Of a DNA stretch of 64,000 nucleotides, positions 11,057-22,466 are shown one piece after another. The stretch's first letter is position 1, and the number at the start of each line of letters is the position of its first letter. The position numbers and the translations under genes were made by a program. A model generated the notes under the pieces. The model did no database searches, was not told the origin of the DNA, and was given only the letters and a program-made list of their open reading frames with translations. Source of the stretch: Microbotryum silenes-acaulis (lineage: Eukaryota; Basidiomycota; Microbotryomycetes; Microbotryales; Microbotryaceae); the NCBI GenBank assembly GCA_003665825.1, contig QPFY01000012.1, forward strand, positions 124,001 through 188,000. The letters run 5' to 3'.

Positions 11057-12231
11057 ATTGGACGGTGGAGGTGGTATTGTAGTGTTGGGGTCGGGTAGGA
11101 ACACTGCAATAATCGTGTTGAATGCGCTAAAGGGTCAGTCCAGCGGCCCCAGCGGGAGAAAAAAGAGAACGGCTTTCGCAGTCCAAGCCGGCACCATGGC
11201 CATTGCAATGGGAACGTGGGGAGGGGAGACTGGGAAAGGTTCCTCCTCGTCTGATGAGGGGAGATGCGACTCACGGAGAGGATAGGCTGGCGGGGATACG
11301 GTTGAGGGCGTGCGGGCGTTGCGGAGGAGGAACGGCCACGCGAGGCGATGGACGCCCCGTTTCGCGCTGTTTCGCAGCTTTGGGCACGGCAGCACACGGC
11401 ATAGGACCGACGCACAGCTCAGCCGCTCCTCGAAGAGTTTCCTGACTTTCTCACACGGGGGCTCGACGGGGGCGGCAGATTAGAAACGCGCCTAACGCCG
11501 CGTTGCTCCGCGCCGACGACTGCCATCCCCAACACTGCACATCATTCTTGCCCGGCAAGCAGCGTCACATCAATCATATTCTGCCCGTGGACCAAGATTT
11601 AATCCGAGTGAGCGGTGGTCCCAAAGCGATCCCGGAATTTCAGCAAATGCTCATCGGTCAGGCCGGTCAGAACTCAGGGGCATTGGGCCCATGAATAATA
11701 TGGCAACCGTAGCGGGGTCGACGTTCAGATGGTGTTTGCTATACCCCGTAAATTGATCTCTCGGAGGTTGGCACTACCGTGATCGAGTTGGGTCCGAGTG
11801 GTGGTACAGAGGGAACGAGCAGCATTGAATCGAACCTAATTTTCAATGCATGAGACCTGAAGCTACCTTAAACACTCGGGCACTGCATGTGGATTGAATC
11901 GAAATGCTATTTATGACCTTTGCGCCTGTCTGAAGTTCCTGACTGAAATGGAATACATACTCAAGGCTCTTCATTTCAGAGTTTCCGCCCATTAAGACTA
12001 GCACATCTGCGAATTGCTGCGACCATGAAAAGTTTTCAAGCTCCCCTCGTCTGACTACTACGACTCAAAACAGACTCAAACAGTACTCAAACTCGCCGTC
12101 ATCTCCGCCAGAGCGGCGGTCGCCTTCCGGCGTGTCGCTTGGCTCACCCCACATGCCACCGCGCCGGAGTGGAGCCAGTGCTCGCAGCCACCAAACCCAA
12201 TCGCCGGAAAGTCGAGTGACGGAGCGAGACC
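11057..12231. other. Divergent promoter region of RPL22 and NPR3
   Basis: About 1.2 kb with head-to-head genes on either side. The first 400 bp are GC-rich; the rest is more AT-rich with only short frames. No RNA gene or element was recognised. Confidence 0.5.
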
Positions 12232-14993
12232 ATGGTCGAAGCGACGGCCTCACCAGCCTCATCGCTTCTGGCTCTTTTGCTAGTGGTCAAGTCGTCGCGA
12301 GGTGCGAACGTGGTGTACCAGTATCCGCCCTCCCCGCGCGCGGTCAAGCGCACCTCCAAGCCGATCTACCACTCGTCCCGCCCGAGTACGACCACGACGG
12401 TCAACACCCGTCAATCGGGTTACTCTTCCGATGAGGATGAATCGTCGAGCTCGCTGAGCGATACCAGTTCGGGCGACGAGGACGACGAGGACGACAGCGA
12501 CGACGAGGCGCGCTTCGTCGATGACCTCGACCAGACCGAACGTGCAAAGGGGCAGCAATATCTCGGATTCCCCTCGACCGTACTGGCCTCCTTGTTAAGT
12601 CCCAGTCGAGAGCTGTGCGACCAGCCGTTCGAGCTCGTCGTCGATCATCTCGCCTTCGTCGGGCACCCCGTTTGGCTCGGTGACGACGAGCCTTCGACAG
12701 GGCTAAATAGGGGCCCAGCAGGAGGTCGAGCCCAGCACAGAGGTGATCTACATGGTCGCGGGAGTGACTCGGACTCTGAGGAGGACGATGGCGAGAGAAG
12801 AGGGCGTACCCGGAGACGACCCCCGCCACCAAACCAAGGTCCCTTTGCCAATCTCTCGGGTGACTTTTCTCGCTCGTCGTCGGAAGAATTGGGCTCAGGT
12901 TCCGGCTCTCTCGCTTCAAATCCGGCAACACCTCCTGCGCGCCCTATGCCAATGATGCGCAATTCTTCATCGACATCGACGGTGCATCCCCTGTCTTCAT
13001 TCGCCTCGTCGGACCAGTCGGCGACAGGAATTCACGGCACCGGTCGATTGCTGGCCTTCAACTTTGTGTGTGTCATCGACACCCCGCCCGACTCGCATCT
13101 CAGCTCGCACCTCGAGGGCTATTACAAGGACGTCATCATTCCCGTAACCGCGAACGTGAAGGCTCTGGAGAGACAGGAAAAATGGCTCGGCAAGGAGTCG
13201 TTTAAATTATTGAAAGCGATCGAAAAGGCGCATGATCAGGGTTAGCCGGGTCACGATCGATCTCGATGATCAAACAATCCGGAAGCTAACAATCTACATG
13301 GGTTTTAGGCATTCGAAATCGCGAGATACCTGCCTCGGTGGCCTCCATTTCGTCTCTGGCCGAAGCTTTAAACCACCTTTTTGAGGCGCTCAAGGCCGAC
13401 CAGCTCGCCAATATCCAGCTCGGACCCCTCCCCGTCCAGGTCCTGTTCCGTGGCGAAGTTCCCATCGAAGAAGAGTACGACACATTTTACGCCGAGCGGC
13501 AGGAAGTGCACCTTAAGGATCTCGGACCGGGGGGAATCGGTGGTGGACCTGAACGAAGGGATCGGCACGACGACCCCATCGACGCTTCCGAGGCGGCTCG
13601 AGCCAGGAGCGTCAGTCCGACCCCACCCGCGGAAGCGTTCCGTAACCACCGGCCACCGCCTTTGTTCTCCCGCATGAGAAGAAGACCTCTGGTCCGCTTC
13701 CAGCCTTGGGATACGTTCCTTCCCCTTGAGGATCCTGACGAGTTGCGTAAAAACGTCCAGCCCGACACGCTGCTTTCCAAATTCCTCGAATTTTGCTCGC
13801 CGAACCTCTCCTTCGCCGAATACGCGACCTTGTTGGACATTGATTCCGACGCCGACGATGGGGCCCTACGGGACGTTGTACAACATCTCGTGTACTGGCG
13901 AAAGGGCAAGATCATCGACGTCGTCTCGCTCAAAGGCGTCTATACCGCTTCGTCGACGATCCCTCTCGCCTCTCTAGCCCACTTAACTATCGACTTTGGG
14001 ACCCAGTTCCAGGACTTACCCAGCCTTCCCGTACTCTTATCAAAGCTGTCACCCAGCGAGCCATTCAGTTCGGTCATCCCACCCGATTCGAGGTCCCTCC
14101 GAACCACGTACTACAACGCCCTTCTGTTTTTGCTGCGCAACAACCTCGTCGAGAAACAACGTACCTTCGTTCGGCTGATCGCGTCGGAAGCGATCAAGAA
14201 AGAAGCGCTGAGGCGATGGGGCGCGACGAACGCTTCTTCGATGGACGGATCGAGTCATCTCAGTGGTGGAGGGGAGAGTGTCGGGATGAGAAGATTGAGT
14301 ATGATGGGGTCGTCACCCCTGGGCAGTGGGACGAGGTTATCGGAGATGTCGACGAGTGTCGGAGCGGCTCGATCGAGAGCGATGAGTAGCGTTTCGGTCG
14401 GGGACGAGGAGGAGAGACTCCGGTTTCCCGCTGATGCAAGTGGGAGTGGTATGTCGATTCCTCATCGAGGATTCTTGTCCGGTGGAAGTCATGCGGCCCA
14501 GTCCCCACCAGGGATGATGAACCTCCTTTCGCGCTCCTCGGGAAGTCGCTCGGGGTTCCATCTCGGCATTCGAGGACCGCACAAACGAACAACGACGGGC
14601 AAACCTCCCCGTTCTTCGACCGCGTGGTCATCATCGAGCGGGATGCCGGGGGACGTTAATTATGGGTCCGAAGTGTTGAAAGGCCCTAGTGTGATTGTAG
14701 AACCGGGGCGTCCGACAATGTTAGAGAGTCGGTGGATAGTGGAGATGACGAGGGACGTAGAGGAGGGGTTGAGGGAGAGGTTTGAGAGGTCAGTCTTATA
14801 CACATGTATTTTAGATCCGGTTGTGGGGGTTTTCAGCTGAGCATGCCTTTTATATGCTCGCAGGATGCGCCCCTTCTTGAACGGCTCACACCATCTCGAT
14901 GAAGTGCGGCATCGCTCCTCGTTGACACGCCGAGACGTGCGCCTGGTCCTGTCAAAGTTCGAACCGTATCTCATCGTCTTTACGCACCCGTGA
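12232..14993 (+). CDS. NPR3: Npr3-like subunit of the SEACIT/GATOR1 complex (872 aa, 3 exons)
   Basis: Exons 12232-13240, 13309-14788 and 14864-14993 give an uninterrupted 872-residue frame. The N-terminus has the NPR3 pattern: a hydrophobic strand then SSRGANVVYQYP, an acidic/serine insert, and further on the conserved FVGHP block (residues about 140-145). The middle contains LAFNFVCVID, matching the longin-like core. The last exon encodes the family's C-terminal module (FLNGSHHLDEVRHRSSLTRR ending in THP). Npr3 pairs with Npr2 as the GAP that restrains TORC1 when amino acids are scarce, at the vacuole surface. It is longer than yeast or human homologues because of disordered serine/acid-rich inserts. 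Donors GTTAGC and GTCAGT. Confidence 0.9.
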
Positions 14994-15171
14994 TCCCATC
15001 GAGTAACCGATGTACGAGTGAGAACCCGGCATGCTTCTGCGCTTGTCGTAGATTGTAGTAAGAGTGTTGTATTGAAGTGGGAATATCCGAGAAAGTTGCA
15101 TGCCGATATGTGGGCCAACTTTAAAATCGACCCAACAGCCATGCTTCATGTGAACAGCACGACCTTCACTT

Positions 15172-17008
15172 CTACCACCCAACCCTTAGAACTGTCCTCC
15201 CCACCCCCATCCTTTGTTCGCCTGTCCCCTGACCAGGCCAAACCGTCTCGACCTTGCCCCCTCTCCCTTCGACCTGATTCACAAACTCGACCTCCCCACC
15301 CCCGACGCCAAAGTATATCCTCTTGCAAGCGATCAATTGCTCCCCCTTCGAGCGTTGTAGTATGTCGATATGGGAGGGCAAAGAAGCGGGTTGATAGATC
15401 GTTTCACTGGCGAGGACGAGGTCATATTCCACTTCCTCTGCCTTCGTCGCCCGATCCGACGTTGATTGGATATTGCTGGTGGATCGGAATCCTTCCCATG
15501 CGCCTTCGTAAAACCCTAGTTCGATATCGTAGTCCTCCAATAATGTTGTGAAAGAGTCGATGAAGCCTGAGGACAGTTCGATCTCGCCCGGGTGGAGTCG
15601 CCAGTCCGCGGTGGGGTCAAAGTCCATTTTGGCTTCGTCATCTTCACTGCCGTCGTCATCGTCGTCGCTTTCCTCCTCATCATCGTCCTCAGACGACTCG
15701 CTATCCTCTTCATTCACATCATCCTCTTCCTTGGTTGTATCTTCTTCGTCGCTCTTCTTCTTCTTCTTTTTCAGCTTTCGCGTCGGCACCAGAGTTCCTT
15801 GCGCTTCGGTCCCTTCAACCCCACCCGTGAGCGTGAGATGGTGTGCGTAAACGAGGAGAAGGTTGGGGAGCGTGATTAGGGAGAGGACTGCGTCAACAAA
15901 TAAGTGCGTTAAGACGTTGAATGAATGGAACGTGGTGATAACTGGGGACACTCTTTGGACCAGGTCCGCACCTTGTCGATTATAATCCTGGAGATCCAAC
16001 CTCGTCTTCTTCCTCTCCCTCTTGGCCTGGGTTCTCCCTTCGGCAGTTTGAGCCTCTTGCGCCTGCTCATTCCGTCTTTCGGCGTCTCGTTCGTTTCGGA
16101 TCTCTTGCAATATTTGCGCAAAGGCGTAGCATGCCGGAAGAGCGGTCCCACATCCCAGCTGATCAATGAACGTCTCTAGTCTAGTCAGCTCTCGATCCCA
16201 CGAAATTCGAGTTTTCCACCTTACTCACCTCCAAAACCCTCTTTCCCATCCATCCCCCATACCTCCCCCCTTCCCTTCCATCCCTCAACACCCTAACCAA
16301 ATCCAAAGAACATTCCCACACCTTCAAACCCCCCTCATAAACCCCCTTGACCAAATCCGAATCCTGATCGATCGACTCGACTTGGACCGAACCATCCTCC
16401 TTCTGACGCTCGTCGATTTTTGCGTCACCATCATCTCGATCTTTTTGGGAATGGTCGGAAAGGATTTGGAAACGCGCGTCGAAAAGGTCTCGTTTGAGCA
16501 GGATCGTTTCGGTGGAGGGGTTGGAGGAGACGGAGGTGGAGGTGGAAGAGTTTGGCGGGGATAGGGGTATCCTTACGGGCGAGTAGGAGATGAGTGGGGG
16601 GAGGGTGTCAATCTGTTCCCAAAAAGGATCAAGACGTGCAGGATCAGATGGGATATATAACAAGGAAAGGATAAAATTCGCTCTGACGTACCAAGTCTTG
16701 CAACTCGACTTTGGCCGAGGGGATGAGCGAAGGAGCGACTTGCGATGATGTTGGTGCAGCCGTTCCCGGAGCCACGGAGATGCTCAGATCCTGTGTCGAG
16801 CTGACGAGTTCTTGTTGTTCCTCATCCTCGAGCTCGAGTTCATCATGTGGGATGTCCTGAGTGATGCGTGAGGTTGGTCAGCTCTGGAGTTCCGGCTAGG
16901 ATGAGGTCACCGTTGCGAAGGGCGAGTCAGAAGGGAGGGGGCAATAGGGGGGCTTGGGGTAGGGAAAGGAGAACTACGGCGAAGGCTTACAAAGTTGAAC
17001 GAAAACAT
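15172..17008 (-). CDS. HPM1: Protein-histidine N-methyltransferase Hpm1/METTL18-like (517 aa, 5 exons)
   Basis: Exons 17008-16991 (MFSFNF), 16856-16692, 16612-16229, 16158-15172; wait-free phase 0 joins give 517 residues, so four exons are sufficient. The N-terminus MFSFNF resembles the MSF-F start of Hpm1/METTL18. The segment LKVWECSLDLVRVL, then GKRVLE joined across an intron to LGCGTALPA, forms the class I SAM-binding motif (residues about 184-198), followed by LQDYN and, near the C-terminus, YDLVLASETIYQP. Family members methylate a histidine of ribosomal protein uL3. A lysine run and an acidic insert of about 45 residues, absent from yeast Hpm1, interrupt the methyltransferase fold between the LQDYN region and the DFDPTADW segment. 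Overlap with neighbours: none; SF3B6 starts 209 bp away on the other strand. Confidence 0.9.
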
Positions 17009-17216
17009 GCCGAGTGGAAGCTTTTGAAATGTGCTACCCCTGCGATTACGGGATGAGCGGTGCAAGAGCAAGAAGCCCACCAAGCTCAAAGTCCGCCAGG
17101 AACCCGAGGTTCGGCGTGACCTGAGGTGACCTGTTGGCACTTGGCTCAGCTCTCTCTGCTCTTCCCTCCGCTCCGCTCCCCGTCCAACCTCACCCGCGCA
17201 CTACCACGCCACAAAA

Positions 17217-17848
17217 ATGTCCTCCTCGTCCAGTGCAGGCGTCAAGCTACCCCCGGATGTCAACAGAATACTCTGGGTCAAAGTACGGTGTACCCTATCC
17301 CAGCTCTCCACCCCAACACCCCACTGACTGACTCTTGTCACCCTTCCCTCCTCCCTCCTCTAGAACCTCAATTACAAGACCAAAGGCGATGACCTGTACG
17401 ACCTCTTTGGCAAATACGGTGCGATCCGTCAGATCCGATTGGGCAACGAACAAAAGACGCGCGGCACGGCCTTTGTCGTTTACGAGGACGTGCATGATGT
17501 GAGCGTTGCATTCAATCTTGGTTCTCGGCGGTTCGGTAAGATGAGGAACGTTGGGGAGCGCTGATGATGGTCTTTTGGGTCACGGCAGGCCAAGCAAGCT
17601 TTCGATCATTTGAATGGGTTCCATCTGCAGGAACGGTACCTCGTCGGTAAGCGCGACTCATCCAATCCTTAATACTGGGCCCTACACTCCTCAGCCTTCT
17701 TCAGACCTGACACGATCTTACTCTTCCCATAGTCCTGTATCACCAAGCCGCGCGCCAAGCGAGCAAGACGGACCTGGCCAGGAGGGAGAAGGAGTTGGCC
17801 GAGCTGAAGAAGCTGCATCAGATCGCCGACGAGGACGCAAGTGCATAG
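17217..17848 (+). CDS. SF3B6: Splicing factor 3B subunit 6 (p14-like), 124 aa, 4 exons
   Basis: Exons 17217-17282, 17364-17498, 17589-17646 and 17733-17848 close to 125 codons. One RRM fills the protein: RNP2 is ILWVKNLNY (split by the first intron) and RNP1 is [10 protein letters not shown]. The C-terminal helix ([16 protein letters not shown]) matches p14. Length equals the human protein (125 aa). SF3B6 sits in the U2 snRNP SF3b complex, next to the branch-point adenosine. It is transcribed away from HPM1 from a 208-bp shared promoter. Confidence 0.93.
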
Positions 17849-18162
17849 GCAGACTAATCTTTCTCGTATCTCTTTGCTGGTTCGAATCGTTTTTCTCCCC
17901 TTGTTGTATTCGTAATCAGGAATTACTTCCACATCACTGTTCGCTACGACGAGGCAACACCCCGAAAAGGGTCTCGTTCGCGCCTGTCAATGAAATCCTT
18001 CACCGCGCTCTGATCGAGTCATCATCAGTGGTAATTTTTCAGCGTTTTAGTACCGTAGACTACTCTGTTTGAAGGTGAGGGGTGGCCGAATCGCCCGGGC
18101 GGTTCGCGAGGATCTCTAAGCGCAAGTTCTTGCATCGGAGCATAAAGGGGTGGCATAGATCT

Positions 18163-18643
18163 CTACGAGGGCAAAAGCCTCGACGAACTTGTAGAACCCA
18201 AAGAAGCTAAGACGACTCGACGGTACCACGCGAGGCACGCTGGGCTAATTCCGAAAACTCGGAAGCTTTGAAGAGGAAACAGATCCCGGTCCGGGCAAGT
18301 AGTCGAAAGGACGAGGTGAGGGCATCGGAGGGAAACGAAGAGGGGAGAGAAATCTTCGCTTACCCCGAGCCAGTGGGTCGTGACGAGCACGTTGGCAGTG
18401 GCGATGGAGGGTTGTAGACATACGACCTGCGCTCCGTTAACGATGACAAAAGGGTTATGAGCGAAATCGGAGCAGAATCCTGTCCGGTTGACTTCCGTGT
18501 CCGGAGCCTCAGTCGTCTTGACAAGGGTTTTGGTGCCGGCGTGCGTGACACTCTGAGTCGGGATCGTCCGTCGACGGAGACGGATCAATGAGTTTGAAGT
18601 GACCAGAAATGTGGTGAAAATTGTCTATGATATCCCATTGCAT
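18163..18643 (-). CDS. Possible small spliced gene, structure unresolved
   Basis: Minus strand. An ATG at 18643 opens a frame beginning MQWDIIDNFHHISGHF that stops after about 45 codons. An overlapping frame (about 18560-18370) reads TGFCSDFAHNPFVIVNG and ends at a good donor (GTAAGC). Beyond a TTAG acceptor near 18202 a third stretch reads FFGFYKFVEAFALVEIY. Each looks protein-like, yet I could not join them in one phase. No family is recognised. It could be a short gene between SF3B6 and KEX2, or chance frames in the KEX2 3' flank. Confidence 0.25.
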
Positions 18644-18741
18644 CGACAGAAAAACCAACAAACATAAACCGTAAAAAGAGTGAAATGAGAACCCACAGTT
18701 CAGAAGCCCCTTCCCCTCACCACAAGAAGTTCCCCTACCTT

Positions 18742-21700
18742 CTAATCACTAAACTGTTCCCTCGCCTCCCTCTCAACCGAAGCTCTGGACCGTGTCCTAG
18801 ACGAGTCATTTTCATCCTTCTCCCGCTCCTCCGTCTCCTCGTCATCCTCTTCATCATGATACCTCTTCCCCGCCGGATCACCCCTAATGATTCGCTTGCT
18901 CTCCTCATCACGACCCTCATCGTCGCCTTCCCTCTCATCCTCATCTTCCTCATCCTCATCCAACGCAAACGCGTTGAACAACTCCTTCGTCCTCGCGCTT
19001 CCACCACCCCCACCCGCACCCCCACTCCCGACTCTCACCCTCCCTCGCTCCATAGCGGACATGGGCACATCGTCGTCCTCGTCATTCATCGGAGCGAAAT
19101 CGTAACCCCTCGCGCGGGAGATCAACCCGCCCGTGCGACCCCTTCCTGCCCTCCTCATCCAAAAGAACGCTGTCACACCTGCGACGAACACGATGATCGT
19201 CCCTACGGCGACAAAGAGCCAAGTCGTCGAACCTACGAGGTTCCTCATTCCCGCCAGATAACCCGGCGTCTCGTCGTAGAGCGTATTCCCACTCGTCCAA
19301 CTTCCCTCTTTATCGTCAGAGCTGGCAGGCGGGGAGGTCGGTTCGGGATTGTCATAGTCGCCAAAGGGCAAATGGGCTTCCCCCGCTGCTTCGGCATGAT
19401 CTTCGGGAAGGTGGTCGGTCGGTTTGGCGTACGCTTTAGTGGGTTCCAATTCAGCTTCGGTCAAGGCCGTCGTAGGAATAGGCGTCGGTTTGGGTGCTAC
19501 GGGAGCGGTCGTAGCCGGGGCCGTGGTCGTCTGATTCTGTTCTGCCTCATCTCCAGGCTCACTGGGATATCCATCGTAGTGGTGTTCGCCAGGTAGTCGA
19601 TACGGTTCCGCGATCGAAGGGTCAATCGACGAGCCCCACAACCTCATCGACCAAGAATGGAACGTTCCATTCTGGTTCCCCGCATCGTCCTGACGGTCCC
19701 GAACCCTGATGGTCCAAGTACCGACCGGGTCCTCGTCCCAATGTTTGACCGACATGAACACCCAACCGGGGTATCCGGTCTGCGCATCATCGAAGCGTCG
19801 CGGCCTGGCGAGAACGCTCTTCATCCCCTGGGGGCTCGTCAACTCGATCTCGACGTTGCCTCGTTTGGTGTGCTCGATATGCACGGTGACGGTGACGTGT
19901 TCGGTTTTCTCAAAATTGTGTTGCTTCAAATCGCCCCGCGTTACGTCGATGTTCGAGACGATACCTTGAGGCGTGATGGGTATCGCTCCGACCGAAGCTT
20001 CGGGGGACGCCCACCAAGCTTGAGGCTTGGCGAGAGGGATCGTCTTGGCCCTTTCGACGAGCGCGTAGGCATCGAGTTTACCGAATCCGTACTTGTGGTT
20101 GAAGTAGCGACCCGTAGCCGTAATTTGCCAATCCGGGTCTTGCGGGTTGATCTGTACCGCGGTTTGGACGCAGAGGTGCTGCATGTCGCGCCAGGTCAAT
20201 TCGGGGCGGACCTCGAGCGCGAGCGCAAAGATGCCGGCGGCGATGGGAGCCGCGGCCGAAGTGCCTCCATGTCGGTCTGTGCACTTGTTCTTGCCCACGT
20301 CCGTGGTGTGCTGTGATGACAATCAGAGTGTCAAAAGACGTCTAGCTACAAGGCACTCGAATCGCTACTCACGATGTTGTCACCACTTCCGGAACTGTAC
20401 GTTACGACCATGACAGCGGCACAAGCCTCAGAGTAGAAAGGGTGCAAGCCCTTCCTGTCGATGGCGCCGACCGTAATCGACATCAACGAGTTGGTGTAAC
20501 CATCAAAGTTGCACTGATCATCGGATCCTCCACCGTTGCCACTGGCAAAGACGAAGATCGAGCCTTTGCCGTTGCGACCGTTGTGCACACCATTGAGCAT
20601 GGCTTTGGTGATGAGGTTCGAGGGCGCGTCCATGGAACGACCATCGTCGGGGGGGCCCCACGAGCACGAGTAAATGTCGTTCGATTGGAACCCATAGTTG
20701 AGCGAGGCGGCTTCGTCGGCGTCCGAGATGAGCGACGAGAGGATGCGGATCCCGGCGATGCCGGACCCGTACGCGACTCCGACACCACAGACGTCGTTCT
20801 GGACGGCCGCAACTTCGCCAGCACATCGTGTGCCGTGCTGGTCATCGTCGAGTTGAGGCTTGGGAAGCGCCGTGTGGGCATTGTAGTCCCAGGATCCTTC
20901 GGCGAACTGGTAGGAGTTTAGGTGCGCGCCTGTCAGCATCTATCGGATATTTCTCACCAACGTGTGCACTCACAAAGTTGCCCGCCAAGTCATCCGATTC
21001 AAAGTCGAGCCCATCATCCACAATGGCGACATTGACGCCTTTGCCGGTGATGCCCTGCTCCCATACGCCGGCGACGTTGATGGAGTGTTCCTGGATCTTG
21101 TCGTTGAAAAGATGCCACTGTTTGGGCCACAGCGGGTCTAGGATGCCAAATTTGCTCGCGACCTGTGCCATCAATCCTTGGGCCTTGTTCTTGGGGCCAT
21201 CCGAGTCGTCGTGGTGGCCATTGTCGTCCTGCCGCGGTACGAGTCGCACGAGCGATCGTTTGGTGCGGGTCAGGAACGACGAGGAGGGGGGCAGGACGGG
21301 ATGATCGCGCTTGACGCGCAGTCGCAACGATTGTCGCTCGAGCGAGACGATGTGGGTCCTCAGAGATCGGGTGGATTGCTTCCGTTGTGTGGAGTGGAGC
21401 AGCCCCCTCTTGATGAGGTCGAAGCGTTCGAGGACCGTGTCCCTTTCGGTCGGATGCCGCTTGGCGAGCGTGTGGGACAAGGACGGCGTTCTCGGCGGTG
21501 GCCATGTCGCGGTCGTTGTTTCGGGATCCTGTTGTGTTGGTCGAAGGGGTGTCCACTGTGGCTCTCCCTTGCCGACGATGTGGTGGGGTGCGCGTATCAG
21601 ATAGTGATCGCGCAGTTCGCCGACCTGTTCGACGTGTTCGGCGCCTAGTTGTCGCGCGACGTCGTGGGGCCCCGTCGGTGAGTTCGGGTCGAGTTGCACG

Positions 21701-21873
21701 ACGTAGTAGGCGTGTGAGTCGTACTCGCGCTTGGCCTGAGCTCGTTTGATGCGCGCGTACGGGGTGTGGTGAGGTCGAGTCGTCGAAGCAGAGACGGTCG
21801 CCGAGATGCACACGAGCGAGAGCAGCAGCAGCAGCGCGACGTACAACGACGACCGAGTCCGAGTCCGAGCCAT
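18742..21873 (-). CDS. KEX2: Kexin-type proprotein convertase (1000 aa, 3 exons)
   Basis: Exons 21873-20974, 20906-20373 and 20310-18742 join in phase 0. Order: signal peptide (residues 1-29), prodomain with a dibasic processing site around TRTKR, S8 subtilisin catalytic domain, P domain, Ser/Thr-rich linker, one membrane span (around residues 845-868, TTWLFVAVGTIIVFVAG) and a cytosolic tail. Catalytic residues are visible: Asp in AIVDDGLD (about 286), His in DDQHGTRCAGE (about 324), oxyanion Asn in FVFASGNGG (about 424) and Ser in HGGTSAAAP (about 496). Kexins cut secretory precursors after KR/RR in the late Golgi. The tail has YDFAPM, a plausible tyrosine-based Golgi-retention signal, and long acidic runs. 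The protein is longer than yeast Kex2 (814 aa), mainly in the prodomain and tail. Confidence 0.95.
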
Positions 21874-22466
21874 GATGCGAGGTGGTACGTGGCGATGCGA
21901 TGAGGTTTACGTGAATACAGTTGATGCACGGTGAGGTCAGGCCAGCGTGATACACACTACAGGTGGCGGGTGGCACGCGATCCGCAGCAGCAGCAGCAGC
22001 AGCAGCAGGGGTGACGGTGGCGTATACACTAGGCACCACACGCCAGGTATCAAAATGTGCAACGATCGAGTACAAGAGTTGGACTTTTTGCTGGCTGCAC
22101 ACGTGCACACGACGGGCGACAGGGGACGGGCGACGGGCGAAAGAGAACGAGCGAGCGAGCGAGCGCGCAGTGGCAACGAACCAGCAGCAGCACAGTCTCA
22201 ATTAATACGGGACATTACCGGCACAATCTGGCACAATATATACGAGGGCAAATTCACACGCGCGGCGCGGTGGCAACAACGCGCCAAGACACGTGAAAGC
22301 AACGTGCCAGAACGTGCCATTAGCGACGCTTATAGGAAACGGGCGACGCTAATACCAAATGCGACCCGAGCCGCGTCCGTCCACGCGTCGGCTTTCGCGG
22401 CGACCACGTCAGACCACGCCGAGTCGACCGCTTCCCCAGCTCTTTACCGGCACCCTACAGCTGGTC
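21874..22466. other. Divergent promoter of KEX2 and STRAP, with a CAG microsatellite
   Basis: Holds a run of about eight CAG units at 21984-22007 on the plus strand, close to the KEX2 start. No gene is called; the open frames here are products of the repeat and GC-rich sequence. Confidence 0.5.

Noticed and set aside
21014..22201. 395-codon minus-strand frame overlapping the KEX2 N-terminus
   Set aside because: Arg/Thr-rich shadow of KEX2 exon 1 extended through the promoter.
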